A DNA stretch of 34,998 nucleotides from a virus, in IMG/VR virus record IMGVR_UViG_3300042988_001196, positions 1-34,998 of that record. One strand, 5' to 3'. A program made the translations under genes and the position numbers. Positions 24,081 through 32,366 of the stretch are shown piece by piece. Below the pieces are notes generated by a model. That model was not told where the DNA came from. It saw only the letters and a list, made by a program, of their open reading frames with translations, and ran no database searches. Numbering within the stretch: position 1 is the first letter of the stretch; each line of letters opens with the position of its first letter.

Positions 24081-24959
24081 ATGCAACATTTTATAAAAAG
24101 ATACATTGATAGAGGATACAGTTTTTTTAATACAGCTTCTAGAGAAAAAAAGATTTTAACAGTTTGGAAAGACTTTCAAAAAAGGAAACCAACTGAAAAA
24201 GAGATAACAGCATGGTTACGTTCACCTATACAAAATTACGCAATTGTTTGTGGTGAGATATCTAATCTTGTTGTCTTTGACGTTGATACCAAAAACGGAG
24301 GAGATCCAACTCCTTTTTTAAATAGAGGTTTACATGAAATAAGAACACCCTCTGGTGGCTATCATTTCTACACTCTTTATGATCCGCTACTAAAATCAAC
24401 TAAACATAAGAAAAATCTTCACAAGGGAATATTGCATGCTGTTGATGTCCAATCAAATGGTTCAATAGTTTTTTGTCCACCAACAATTTTTAGCAATGGT
24501 AAATACATCATTGAGAACGATGTTCCTATAACCAAATTACCTGATGACCTTTTAATTAAAGTCCTTGAAGAATTACAGCCAGAAAAAGAATCAACAGATT
24601 ATACCCCATATAAAGGACATTCATCTCCTCTACTTGGAAGACCAGGAGATGTCTTTAATGCTTTTGCTACGTGGGAAGATGTCCTTATACCTCATGGTTG
24701 GAAAAAGATAGGTGACGGTCGTACAGGTGTCCAATACTGGAAACGCCCTGGAAAAACAGATGATGGCGTTTCAGCTTCAACAAATTATAAAGGATATGAT
24801 TTATTTTTTTGTTTCACCACTTCTGTACCAGAAATTACTCCTCTTAAAGGATATACAAAATTTTCATTACTAACTGCCTTAAAATATAATGGAGATTTTT
24901 CTAGAGCTTCAAAAGAATTAGTTATTGAAAATTATAAACTATTACACAATCGAATATGA
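24081..24959 (+). CDS. Bifunctional primase-polymerase (AEP family)
   Basis: 292 residues. AEP motifs in order: VFDVDTKNGG with metal-binding D67 and D69; SGGYHFY with H95; AVDVQSNGSIVF with D122. A small C-terminal domain follows (RPGDVFNAFATWEDVLIPHGW, then FSLLTALKYNGDFSRASKEL), typical of phage/plasmid prim-pols partnered with D5-like helicases. It makes primers and may extend DNA. First gene of the rightward operon, coupled to the helicase by ATGA. No Shine-Dalgarno. Confidence 0.87.
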   Translation: MQHFIKRYIDRGYSFFNTASREKKILTVWKDFQKRKPTEKEITAWLRSPIQNYAIVCGEISNLVVFDVDTKNGGDPTPFLNRGLHEIRTPSGGYHFYTLYDPLLKSTKHKKNLHKGILHAVDVQSNGSIVFCPPTIFSNGKYIIENDVPITKLPDDLLIKVLEELQPEKESTDYTPYKGHSSPLLGRPGDVFNAFATWEDVLIPHGWKKIGDGRTGVQYWKRPGKTDDGVSASTNYKGYDLFFCFTTSVPEITPLKGYTKFSLLTALKYNGDFSRASKELVIENYKLLHNRI

Positions 24960-26545
24960 ATAAGACAAAAAAGCCGGCTTCTAAGTTCTACACAGCGGTT
25001 ACTTATGCCTTGGCAAGAGGATTGCCCGTTGAATCTATAACAGATTTTGCAAAAGATTTTGATATTTCTGATGAAAAAATAAATGAATTTATAAAAAATA
25101 AGTCTTTATCTAGAGCAATTTCTGGTGCGGTTGTTGCCAGTAAAGATGAAAAAGAGATGATTTATAATATGCTTGATCAGAAGTTTATCGATCATCATTC
25201 AAATATAGTTATCTTTAGGAGAGGAGAAAATACCGATTTCTATGAATACATAAATGGTGTCTATCGTATGATTACAAGGCAGGAAATGTACGATTATATT
25301 GACTCCCTGATGTCAAAATTCTCATTATTCGATTATCGAACATCGTCACGAACTATTAATGACACAATTAATCGTATAGGTTCGTTACTTTCAAGGACTA
25401 AAGATAGATTTTTTACAGATACGATGATTAATTCACAAAAATGGTTTTTAAATTTAAAAAATGGTTTATTAGATTTAAATAATTTTGAATTAAAACCGCA
25501 CGAAAAATCATATTTTTCGACAGTTCAAGTCCCTTTTGTGTATGATCCTACTCAAAATTGTCCAGAATTTTTAAAATTTATTGAAAAAATTTCTGGTAAT
25601 AATGAATCTACTGCCCTTATGTTACAAGAAATGTACGGTTATTGTCTTATGGATGGTAATCCTAAGCATAAAGTTTTTTATCTTTATGGTGATACTGCAA
25701 GAAACGGAAAATCGACAACCGCTAAAATACTTTGTGGCTTAATAGGCTGGGGTAATATATCAACACTTTCACTTTTGCAAATAGCTGGAGAAAATTCATC
25801 AATTCTTACTTCAATTGTAGGAAAACAATTAAATTTCTCTGATGAAATTTCATCAAAGTTTATAGAATCATCAAGACTAACAGCTATGTCTGCTGAGGGT
25901 ATTATTGAAATAAATCCAAAATATAAACATAGTTATTTATACCAAGTAAAAGCTAAATTTATAATTGCCTGTAATGATTTGCCACGTTTTAAAGATTCAC
26001 AGGGCATGAAACACCGAATGATACCAATACCTTTTCCATACCAGTTAAGAGAAGATGAACGAATAGAAAAGTATGATGAAATTTTGTTAGCCAAGGAGGG
26101 ATCTGGAATATTAAATTGGGCTATTAAAGGTGCTATTATGATAAGAAATAATAAGGTCTTTACTACTAATGAAGAAAGCCAAGAAGATATGTTGGATAAT
26201 TTATATCAAAGTAATTCAACTTACGCTTATCTTGAAAATGAATTTTTATTCTCAGATGAACATGATACAGAATATTCGGTAATGGACTTATATGGAGAAA
26301 AGGGAGATAAAGATAGTCAAGCCACTGGTTTTCGCTTATTCTGTCTCCGTAATGGTATTGGAGAAACATCGTTATTTAATTTTCAAAGAGAATTAAAGCG
26401 ATTTGCAAATGAAACTAAGAAAATTAAACAAGTTAGAAAATTGGTAAAAAATAAATATAAACGTGTATACGTTGGCTTGAAGTTAAGAAAGGAGGATGAA
26501 GATGAGGAAGTTCTGAATAATTTTGTTAATTCAATTGATATATGA
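24956..26545 (+). CDS. SF3 replicative helicase (D5/P4-like)
   Basis: 529 residues. Walker A GDTARNGKST (about 244-253), Walker B LNFSDEI (about 291-297) and sensor IIACNDLPR (about 335-343) mark a superfamily 3 ATPase; the block before it (SYFSTVQVPFVYDPTQNCPEF) is the usual D5_N linker. The C-terminus is a winged-helix-like region rich in Lys. It unwinds DNA at the fork or origin with the prim-pol; together they could serve as the iteron-binding initiator, but that is inference. Confidence 0.88.
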   Translation: MNKTKKPASKFYTAVTYALARGLPVESITDFAKDFDISDEKINEFIKNKSLSRAISGAVVASKDEKEMIYNMLDQKFIDHHSNIVIFRRGENTDFYEYINGVYRMITRQEMYDYIDSLMSKFSLFDYRTSSRTINDTINRIGSLLSRTKDRFFTDTMINSQKWFLNLKNGLLDLNNFELKPHEKSYFSTVQVPFVYDPTQNCPEFLKFIEKISGNNESTALMLQEMYGYCLMDGNPKHKVFYLYGDTARNGKSTTAKILCGLIGWGNISTLSLLQIAGENSSILTSIVGKQLNFSDEISSKFIESSRLTAMSAEGIIEINPKYKHSYLYQVKAKFIIACNDLPRFKDSQGMKHRMIPIPFPYQLREDERIEKYDEILLAKEGSGILNWAIKGAIMIRNNKVFTTNEESQEDMLDNLYQSNSTYAYLENEFLFSDEHDTEYSVMDLYGEKGDKDSQATGFRLFCLRNGIGETSLFNFQRELKRFANETKKIKQVRKLVKNKYKRVYVGLKLRKEDEDEEVLNNFVNSIDI

Positions 26546-27168
26546 AAATAAACTTTGAAAAACGCCCATTGTCGTGGTCGCAGGTTAATTCGTTTCTCTA
26601 TGATCCGAAACAGTGGTATGACCGCTATATCCTTGGCAAAAAGAGTGAAGATACTCCTGAATTGATTTTCGGCAAGAGATTTTCTGACTCTATCATTGAG
26701 GGTAAACCTCTAGCACCTATAACACTATTGCCTAAAAATGAGTTTGAGTTTCAGTTTAGGGTATGTGGCATTAAATGTATTGGTTTCGCTGACGGATTTG
26801 ATGATGTGTCTAAAAAGAACCTGATTGAATACAAGACAGGCGTTAAGGAGTGGACACACGATAGAGTAAAAAAGCATGGGCAAATAGATTTCTATTTGTT
26901 GGCAAATTATGTCTTGTATAAAATTAAACCAGAAGATGTTTCGGTAGCTCTTGAGTGGATACCTACGAAGAAAATACATACACAGAAAATGGGATTATCG
27001 AACAATGAGTACAGTATCGATTTTGCTACCAATCCACCAGAGGTTGTCCGCTTTGAGACAAAAAGGACACTGCCAGAAATACTGACATTTGCTGGCTTTT
27101 TGGGTAAAACAATTGGGGAAATGCAAAAATATGTGGATAACTACCATTTGCATACCGTAAGTGAATAA
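26542..27168 (+). CDS. PD-(D/E)XK nuclease (RecB/Cas4-like exonuclease)
   Basis: 208 residues. Opens with LSWSQVNSFLYDPKQWYDRY, the start motif of PDDEXK_1 nucleases; catalytic D84 (GFADGF), E96-Y-K98 (LIEYKTG) and a Gln-Tyr motif (HGQIDFY) follow. No Cys cluster is evident, so it resembles the RecB-type phage exonuclease rather than Cas4 with an iron-sulphur cluster. Likely in viral recombination or end processing. A DnaA box and the next promoter lie inside its 3' end. Confidence 0.82.
   Translation: MKINFEKRPLSWSQVNSFLYDPKQWYDRYILGKKSEDTPELIFGKRFSDSIIEGKPLAPITLLPKNEFEFQFRVCGIKCIGFADGFDDVSKKNLIEYKTGVKEWTHDRVKKHGQIDFYLLANYVLYKIKPEDVSVALEWIPTKKIHTQKMGLSNNEYSIDFATNPPEVVRFETKRTLPEILTFAGFLGKTIGEMQKYVDNYHLHTVSE
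27132..27140 (-). promoter_or_regulatory. Perfect DnaA box inside nuclease gene end
   Basis: TGTGGATAA on the top strand, 7 bp upstream of the -35 of the next promoter. Confidence 0.6.
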
Positions 27169-27176
27169 TCTATAAT
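27148..27176 (+). promoter_or_regulatory. Promoter for the ssDNA-binding-like gene
   Basis: TTGCAT (27148-27153), 17-bp spacer, TATAAT (27171-27176). A second TATAAT at 27200-27205 could give another start. Leader before ATG 27251 is A/T-rich. Confidence 0.6.
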
Positions 27177-27250
27177 TATCATAGTCATTATTGGGTCGGT
27201 ATAATGAAAAATAAATAAATAAAAATTAAAAAAATAACAAGTAAAAAAAT

Positions 27251-27910
27251 ATGGCGCTCACAAATAATAAAAAAGATAATAAGTTTGTATCAATATTATC
27301 TGACGGCACAATTCGTCTGCCAGCAGAAGCTGAAGCTGAGGGAGCAATAAAAAGAACTTACGAAACATCTGACGGTAAAACAGGAGAGAAGTGGGAATAT
27401 GTATACACAGAACTCACTGGTTTGATTACTAAATTATCATTCTATGAGGGTGATTATGGCAAGTTGCTACAGATTAAGGTTGAGGATGGCTCGGATAAGC
27501 CAATCATTTTATCAGTAGGAACGGAGACACCTTTTGGTGAGGATATAATGAAGAAATTGCCAGCTATTGATTTAACTAAGCCGGTAAAGTTCGTACCTTT
27601 CTCATTCGAAACAGAAGCTGGCAAGAAAAAGAGAGGCGTGACTATTTATCAGAATGTTGGCGATGCTGATGTCAAGATAAATAATTATTATTACGATCCG
27701 GAGAAGAAACAGAATACCAATGGTTATCCTGACCCTGAATTAAAGAAAGGCAAGAAGCCAACTAAAGAAGAATGGAAACTCTACTTTATGAAAGCTCGCC
27801 TATTTCTCATAGAGGAAACAGCTAAGCGTTTTTGTGCCGATGAGATTAAAGACAATGACGACGAACTCGATAGTTTCGTCGAAGACGCTGTCAAAGCATT
27901 AGAAAAGTAA
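27251..27910 (+). CDS. Putative single-stranded DNA-binding protein
   Basis: 219 residues. The first 145 residues look OB-fold-like (FVSILSDGTIRL, YTELTGLITKLSFYEGDYG, LLQIKVEDGSDKPIILSVG), then a linker and a strongly acidic C-terminus (DNDDELDSFVEDAVKALEK), the tail by which phage SSBs recruit partners. It lies among replication genes with its own promoter, as expected of an abundant SSB. Not a standard bacterial SSB; assignment by layout and context. Confidence 0.6.
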   Translation: MALTNNKKDNKFVSILSDGTIRLPAEAEAEGAIKRTYETSDGKTGEKWEYVYTELTGLITKLSFYEGDYGKLLQIKVEDGSDKPIILSVGTETPFGEDIMKKLPAIDLTKPVKFVPFSFETEAGKKKRGVTIYQNVGDADVKINNYYYDPEKKQNTNGYPDPELKKGKKPTKEEWKLYFMKARLFLIEETAKRFCADEIKDNDDELDSFVEDAVKALEK

Positions 27911-27924
27911 TCACCTCTCCTTTG

Positions 27925-27948
27925 CACCATGTCATCGCCGACATGGTG
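27925..27948 (+). promoter_or_regulatory. Stem-loop before the SF2 helicase gene
   Basis: CACCATGTC (27925-27933), 6-nt loop and GACATGGTG (27940-27948), a perfect 9-bp stem ending 11 nt before the helicase ATG. No T-run follows, so more likely an mRNA processing/stability or translation-modulating element than a terminator. Confidence 0.5.
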
Positions 27949-27959
27949 TTATAGGAAAT

Positions 27960-29144
27960 ATGATTTATAAACATCAAGAAAGATTTGCCAAGACCGCACC
28001 AAATAAGTGCCTCGTAGCCCATGCGACAGGTACAGGTAAAACATACACCGCCATTTATACAGTCCTCTACCGCAAGATAAAAAACTGTCTTATCATTTCA
28101 CCTAAAGGTGTTGTATCCAAATGGGAGGAAACATTGGAGGAGTTTCCTAAAGTAGACTGGCGTGTCATTTCTAAGGAAACATTTAGGCGTGACTGGCATA
28201 TGTTGTCTAAATATGACGCCATTGTCATAGATGAGGTACATCATTTTTCATCTATTAAGTCACAACTCCATAAGTTTTTACTCAAGTACATCAAAAAACA
28301 TTCTGTAGAATATATTTGGGGACTTACCGCAACACCTTACCGCAGAGAGCCATTGAATATCTATGCGTTGGCTAAAATCCATGGGCATGAGTGGAATTTC
28401 TTGAAGTTTAGAATGCTCTTTTATAGAGAACAATACTTCGGTAGCCGAAGTGTGTGGTTGCCTAAAAAAGGTATAGAAAAAGAGGTAGCTAAATTGGTTT
28501 CAAAAATTGGCGATGTCGTATCATTCGATGAGTGTTCTGATCTCCCTGAAATAACTCACAAGGTAGTCAACATAACAATGACCGAAGAACAGAAGAAAGC
28601 CATTGAGGAAGTATCATTAAACGAACCAAATAATCTTACACTAGCTATAAGAGAACATCAGATTTGCTCTGGCATAGGAGTTAAGACTAACAAAACAGAT
28701 TATATCATTGGCATATTAGATACCACTCCTAAAATGGCGATCTTTTGTCGCTTTCTTGCGGAGATAGAACACTATAAAAATATCCTAAGAGAATATGATA
28801 TCCCGGTGTATATAATAAATGGGGCGACTAATAATAAAAACCAAGTAGCGAAAAGTGTTGAGGCAGTTGAAAAATGTGTCGTACTTATTCAATCAGATTC
28901 TGCTGAAGGGTTCGAGCTACCGTCGATAAATGTTGTAGTGTTCTCTAGTATGTCGTATTCGTATCTATCGTATACCCAAAGCCTTGGCAGATTTATTAGA
29001 ATTAACAAAAAAAATAATCCCAAATTATTTATATATCTTTTAACAGATGATTCGATAGACGAAAGTGTCTATGAAAATCTACTAAAAAAGAAAGATTTTG
29101 ACATCGCCATATATGCAAAAAAGAGAACAAAAATTTCAAACTAA
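27960..29144 (+). CDS. SF2 DEAD/H-box helicase
   Basis: 394 residues. Motif I ATGTGKT (22-28), motif II DEVHH (91-95), motif III TATPYRR (about 123-129) and motif VI QSLGRFIRINKK (about 340-351) define a compact superfamily 2 helicase or translocase of the type found in phage recombination modules. It uses ATP to remodel DNA or branched intermediates. The end overlaps the resolvase start by 32 nt, linking the two functionally (branch migration plus resolution is a reasonable inference). Confidence 0.85.
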   Translation: MIYKHQERFAKTAPNKCLVAHATGTGKTYTAIYTVLYRKIKNCLIISPKGVVSKWEETLEEFPKVDWRVISKETFRRDWHMLSKYDAIVIDEVHHFSSIKSQLHKFLLKYIKKHSVEYIWGLTATPYRREPLNIYALAKIHGHEWNFLKFRMLFYREQYFGSRSVWLPKKGIEKEVAKLVSKIGDVVSFDECSDLPEITHKVVNITMTEEQKKAIEEVSLNEPNNLTLAIREHQICSGIGVKTNKTDYIIGILDTTPKMAIFCRFLAEIEHYKNILREYDIPVYIINGATNNKNQVAKSVEAVEKCVVLIQSDSAEGFELPSINVVVFSSMSYSYLSYTQSLGRFIRINKKNNPKLFIYLLTDDSIDESVYENLLKKKDFDIAIYAKKRTKISN

Positions 29145-29481
29145 GTTTAACCAATATCTTCGTGACTATGGTGAGGTTGGTGCTTATGAGTTAAAACACT
29201 CTCATGGTAAAACATGGTTCGATCTCAAAAAAGTTAGCAGACATCAGAAACGCGCGTTGCTTATGGTAAAAAAGCGAGGATACTGGACTAAACATTCCGA
29301 TTCCGCTATTGGCTACAAACCATTTGATTGCTATTTTCTAAAAGGTGTCGCTTATGTTGTCATACAGTTTCCTACGCTCGTCACCTTAATTGATATAGAA
29401 AAAATAATCGAATTAGGTGATAAGAGGATAACAGAAAGTGAAGCCGAAATGATAGCTACTAAGAATTTATATTATTATTAA
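29113..29481 (+). CDS. RecU-like Holliday junction resolvase
   Basis: 122 residues from ATG 29113 (a start at 29098 is possible). Motifs: E26-L-K28 in YELKHSHG, HQ (44-45) in VSRHQKRALL and D72 in YKPFDCYF, the layout of RecU/archaeal-Hjc-type nucleases, where E and K of ExK and the Asp form the active site. It would cut Holliday junctions before packaging. It follows the SF2 helicase. The family call is by motif and needs a profile search to separate RecU from VRR-NUC-type nucleases. Confidence 0.65.
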   Translation: MQKREQKFQTKFNQYLRDYGEVGAYELKHSHGKTWFDLKKVSRHQKRALLMVKKRGYWTKHSDSAIGYKPFDCYFLKGVAYVVIQFPTLVTLIDIEKIIELGDKRITESEAEMIATKNLYYY

Positions 29482-29493
29482 TTAAACAATATT

Positions 29494-29649
29494 ATGAAAG
29501 TAAACGAAAAAACGATTAGAAAAGTTATGAGTGAGCTAGGCAAGCGATCATGGGAGAAAAAACCTGACCACATGAAAACTCGTGAATATTTTGTGGCTAT
29601 AAATAAGAAAAGTATTGAGGCAAGGAGGAAGAATAAAGAGAATAAATAG
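29494..29649 (+). CDS. Small basic helical protein, 51 residues
   Basis: ATG 29494 to TAG 29649: MKVNEKTIRKVMSELGKRSW, then a Lys/Arg-rich helix ending ARRKNKENK. The usual A/T leader (AATATTATG) precedes it. Resembles bacterial and phage mini-proteins of the type SELGRxGGxxR and may bind nucleic acid; function unknown. A DnaA box starts 1 nt after its stop codon. Confidence 0.55.
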   Translation: MKVNEKTIRKVMSELGKRSWEKKPDHMKTREYFVAINKKSIEARRKNKENK

Positions 29650-29658
29650 TTATCCACA
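29650..29658 (+). promoter_or_regulatory. Perfect DnaA box
   Basis: TTATCCACA directly after the small basic gene and upstream of the promoter at 29671-29699, with the same AGTTATCCACAGG flanks as boxes 22142 and 22813. Confidence 0.65.
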
Positions 29659-29670
29659 GGTATATTTGCC

Positions 29671-29699
29671 TTAACATACGGTTTGCATTACTATATAGA
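29671..29699 (+). promoter_or_regulatory. Promoter of the DUF6745-type cassette
   Basis: TTAACA (29671-29676), 17-bp spacer, TATAGA (29694-29699). The region resembles the two leftward early promoters, with an ACATAC word at the -35 and a DnaA box upstream. Confidence 0.55.
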
Positions 29700-29721
29700 C
29701 ATATTAGTAATAACAAAAAAT

Positions 29722-29823
29722 ATGATCTGCCATAAACAAACACAAGAGTTATTGTCGAAGACACAACAAGGTTTTCGCTTAAGAAATTTTATAAATAAGA
29801 TTATTAAATTAATATTTAACTAA
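29722..29823 (+). CDS. Small ORF, 33 residues (possible leader peptide)
   Basis: ATG 29722 to TAA 29823 (MICHKQTQELLSK, then a basic hydrophobic end). It is the first frame after the promoter and ends 1 nt before the next gene's ATG, so it could be a leader peptide coupling translation, or a small gene of its own. No domain recognised. Confidence 0.4.
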   Translation: MICHKQTQELLSKTQQGFRLRNFINKIIKLIFN

Positions 29824-29824
29824 C

Positions 29825-30172
29825 ATGTCTAAATACAAAAGAAGTGGAGACCATTACTTGATAAAAGTAAATAAGATGATTGAAGGTAAGGAGATTGCCC
29901 ATAATGGCAGTTTCGTATTCGGAATTGGTGAAGCGTCAAATCATAATCACACTATTACAGTTGATAAGCCTGCCGATTTAATCATCAAGAGAGATAACAA
30001 TGGAGATTATTATTTTGAACTCAAAACAGACGGCTTTTTGAAACACCTAGTCGGTGATAGTGGTAAAGTCGCTGACCATAAGACAATACCAATCAAGAAA
30101 GGTATTTATAGGCAAATCCATGAAAGAGAAGTTGATATTTTTAGTCAAGCCGTTCGACGTGTAATTGACTAA
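29825..30172 (+). CDS. Small beta-rich protein, partner of DUF6745-type gene
   Basis: 115 residues with a GDHYLIKVNKM opening, a GIGEASNHNHTI centre and a KGIYRQIHEREVDIF end. I recognise this pattern (GDVLxIPV, GEATGHSHxI, PxGxYxVxxQREYD) from small proteins commonly encoded next to DUF6745 proteins in bacteria and phages. The adjacent downstream gene is such a protein, so the pair is kept together here. Biochemical role unknown; the His-rich centre might bind a metal or ligand. Confidence 0.55.
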   Translation: MSKYKRSGDHYLIKVNKMIEGKEIAHNGSFVFGIGEASNHNHTITVDKPADLIIKRDNNGDYYFELKTDGFLKHLVGDSGKVADHKTIPIKKGIYRQIHEREVDIFSQAVRRVID

Positions 30173-30180
30173 CAAAAAAC

Positions 30181-31719
30181 ATGACTATTAAAAGAACAAA
30201 AACTAGACTTGAAGGTGGTATCACTCCAGAGGAAAAAATAAAGTTAGATGAACACGCTAAAAAGTGGATAAAGATTATTGAAAGAACTGACCCTATTGAT
30301 AAAGTCAAAATCACAAAAGCTATTAAGGAACTCTATAAGGTTTCAGGATTAAAAGAACCGAGGGTCGTCATTGTTGATAGTCCTTATATAATGGCACTGG
30401 CAGGTGGGCTAGCTTCAGCAGTCTGGTATTTAAGGAAAAATAATAATATAAAATCAGTATCAGATGCTACCTATTCTGCTACCGATTCTGCTACCCGTTC
30501 TGCTACCTATTCTGCTACCTATTTTGCTACCAGTTCTGCTACCTATTCTGCTACCGATTCTGCTACCCGTTCTGCTACCAGTTCTGCTACCTATTTTGCT
30601 ACCCGTTCTGCTACCCGTTCTGCTACCGATTCTGCTACCGATTCTGCTACCGATTCTGCTACCCGTTCTGCTACCCGTTCTGCTACCGATTCTGCTACCC
30701 GTTCTGCTACCCGTTCTGCTACCCGTTCTGCTACCCGTTCTGCTACCGATTCTGCTACCCGTTCTGCTACCTATTCTGCTACCTATTTTGCTACCAGTTC
30801 TGCTACCTATTTTGCTACCGATTCTGCTACCCGTTCTGCTACCGATTCTGCTACCCGTTCTGCTACCGAGTTGGCTACCGATTCTGCTACCCGTTCTGCT
30901 ACCTATTCTGCTACCTATTCTGCTACCAACAAATCTATTAAAGAAAATTGGCTACTTCAGTTATGTGAAGAATTTGTTGGCAAAGAAAATGTTGCTTTCG
31001 CCCTCTCTTGTATAAAGAATTATAGAAATATGCTACAAAGCGGAAATATGTGGGGACAATATAATAGTTTTCTTACTGCCTTTCGTGATGTCCTCGGACT
31101 TGAATTGCCAGAATATGAGAAATTTAAAGCGTGGGAGGAGTGTGCCAAAGAGGGAGGTTATAGAATAATGCGCCCAGAATTCTGTATCGTTTCAAACTTT
31201 CCAAAATGGATAAAAAAAGACTCTCAAAACAGATCTCACTGCACCACAGGTTCTCAAATGGAATGGCGAGATGGTTTCGCTACCTATTACATTTCAGGTA
31301 TCAGATTTGAAAAGGAAATGTTCACAAAGCTCATCAATAAACAAATGTCTTTCCAAGAGATTTTGTCAATCGTAGATGTTGACCAGAGAAATCAGGCGAT
31401 GAGATTTGTTGGCGAGGGCGAGCGAGAAAAGTTCCTTGAACATGTAAAAGCTAAAGTCATTGATGAAAGAGTAAAAGAATCTATAAATGGCAACAAGGTA
31501 TTTTATAAACTATATGAGTTGCCCGCAGGTGAATTATTTAGTAAAGCGGTGAAAGCTATGTGGTATACATGTCCTAGCACTGGTATGAGCAACTTTTCAG
31601 GCGTGCCAGAGGATATGAAAACCGTAGCCGAAGCTATGGCATGGAAAGGTTCTAATGATGAAGTAAAGATTACCCCTAAAATGTGGGAGATGTGTATTCC
31701 TCTACAAGATGAAGCGTAA
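30181..31719 (+). CDS. DUF6745-like protein with a 39-unit SATX repeat insertion
   Basis: 512 residues. The N-terminus (GITPEEKIKLDEHAKKWIKI, then YKVSGLKEPRVVIVDSPY at about 57-73) and the C-terminal half (YRIMRPEFCIVSNFPKWIK, WRDGFATYYISGIRF) match the DUF6745 pattern as I remember it. Between them residues 95-250 are 39 tetrapeptides SATX with X nearly always D, R, Y or S, coded by a 12-bp repeat. Many relatives carry Ala/Ser-rich helical linkers with alternating R/D/Y/W at this place, but such a pure and long tract is exceptional. Function unknown; a helical spacer or interaction surface is likely. Confidence 0.65.
   Translation: MTIKRTKTRLEGGITPEEKIKLDEHAKKWIKIIERTDPIDKVKITKAIKELYKVSGLKEPRVVIVDSPYIMALAGGLASAVWYLRKNNNIKSVSDATYSATDSATRSATYSATYFATSSATYSATDSATRSATSSATYFATRSATRSATDSATDSATDSATRSATRSATDSATRSATRSATRSATRSATDSATRSATYSATYFATSSATYFATDSATRSATDSATRSATELATDSATRSATYSATYSATNKSIKENWLLQLCEEFVGKENVAFALSCIKNYRNMLQSGNMWGQYNSFLTAFRDVLGLELPEYEKFKAWEECAKEGGYRIMRPEFCIVSNFPKWIKKDSQNRSHCTTGSQMEWRDGFATYYISGIRFEKEMFTKLINKQMSFQEILSIVDVDQRNQAMRFVGEGEREKFLEHVKAKVIDERVKESINGNKVFYKLYELPAGELFSKAVKAMWYTCPSTGMSNFSGVPEDMKTVAEAMAWKGSNDEVKITPKMWEMCIPLQDEA
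30463..30930 (+). repeat. 12-bp tandem repeat tract, 39 units, in frame
   Basis: Unit TCTGCTACCNNN, where NNN is TAT, GAT, CGT or AGT in all but two units (GAG in unit 34, AAC in unit 39). The first codon is TTT in four units (6, 12, 28, 30). Units 2-9 and 24-31 read the same at the variable position (D,R,Y,Y,S,Y,D,R), a sign of segmental duplication within the array. The 12-bp period keeps the frame when copies are gained or lost. Confidence 0.95.
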
Positions 31720-31741
31720 AATTATAAATAATTAAAACAAC

Positions 31742-32077
31742 ATGAAAAACAAAACATTAGGTATTATATTTTTATTAACATTAGGTGCGTTTATTCTAGG
31801 AATAATTGACACGATAAAAATATCAGAAGAAGGTATTCTTATTACTGGTTGTGCCATATATGTGATTGCCTTTATTATGGGCTTCAGGGCAAGAAAAAAT
31901 GAACAGACAAAGTTTGTGGGGAATTATACTGTCTGGCTATCAGCTATCACTCTTGCTTCAAGTTTTATTTTTCCAGATACTGCCCTTGTAGCTGTGCTTG
32001 CGGTAATAATGCTTGTGTTCTCATCAGTTTGTGCTTATCAGTTGATAAAAAGCGAGAATGATATAATAAATTATTAA
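31742..32077 (+). CDS. Small membrane protein with four membrane segments
   Basis: 111 residues with hydrophobic stretches at about 5-24, 32-48, 63-78 and 81-103 separated by short charged loops. No signature of a known holin or transporter. Follows the DUF6745-like gene by 22 nt. Function unknown; superinfection exclusion or envelope modification are generic possibilities only. Confidence 0.5.
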   Translation: MKNKTLGIIFLLTLGAFILGIIDTIKISEEGILITGCAIYVIAFIMGFRARKNEQTKFVGNYTVWLSAITLASSFIFPDTALVAVLAVIMLVFSSVCAYQLIKSENDIINY

Positions 32078-32078
32078 A

Positions 32079-32351
32079 ATGGATAAAGAAACACTCAAAA
32101 CTGATGATCTTGCTGAACTACTACCTTTCAGAATAATGAATAACAGAAAATATTATAGTTTAACAATCAGAAAACATAGTCATGGGTGGGAAGTTGGTTA
32201 TGCAACTGCTTCTGATATTAGTGGACTTGATTTATTGAATGACGACACAATTTTCTCTCCCAAACTAGCTGATGCGTTAGCTAAAATGTTCATTTATCTT
32301 AAAGAAAATAAGCTGTATGAAAATGAAAAAAATATCTCAAATATAGATTAA
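32079..32351 (+). CDS. Small protein of unknown function
   Basis: 90 residues, mixed alpha/beta (YYSLTIRKHSHGWEVGYATA, then FSPKLADALAKMFIYLKEN). No domain recognised. It starts 1 nt after the membrane-protein gene, indicating co-translation. Confidence 0.5.
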   Translation: MDKETLKTDDLAELLPFRIMNNRKYYSLTIRKHSHGWEVGYATASDISGLDLLNDDTIFSPKLADALAKMFIYLKENKLYENEKNISNID

Positions 32352-32366
32352 AAATAAAAATATAAT

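Noticed and set aside
30463-30930. Diversity-generating retroelement target
   Set aside because: Variable codons look like adenine-mutated AAT, but no reverse transcriptase, template repeat or IMH-like element occurs in the window, and the variation is within tandem units.
30464-31015. A 183-codon open frame of LLPI/LLPV repeats
   Set aside because: It is the +1 frame of the 12-bp repeat tract; any stop-free 12-bp unit keeps all such frames open. The SATX frame has conserved domains on both sides, this one does not.
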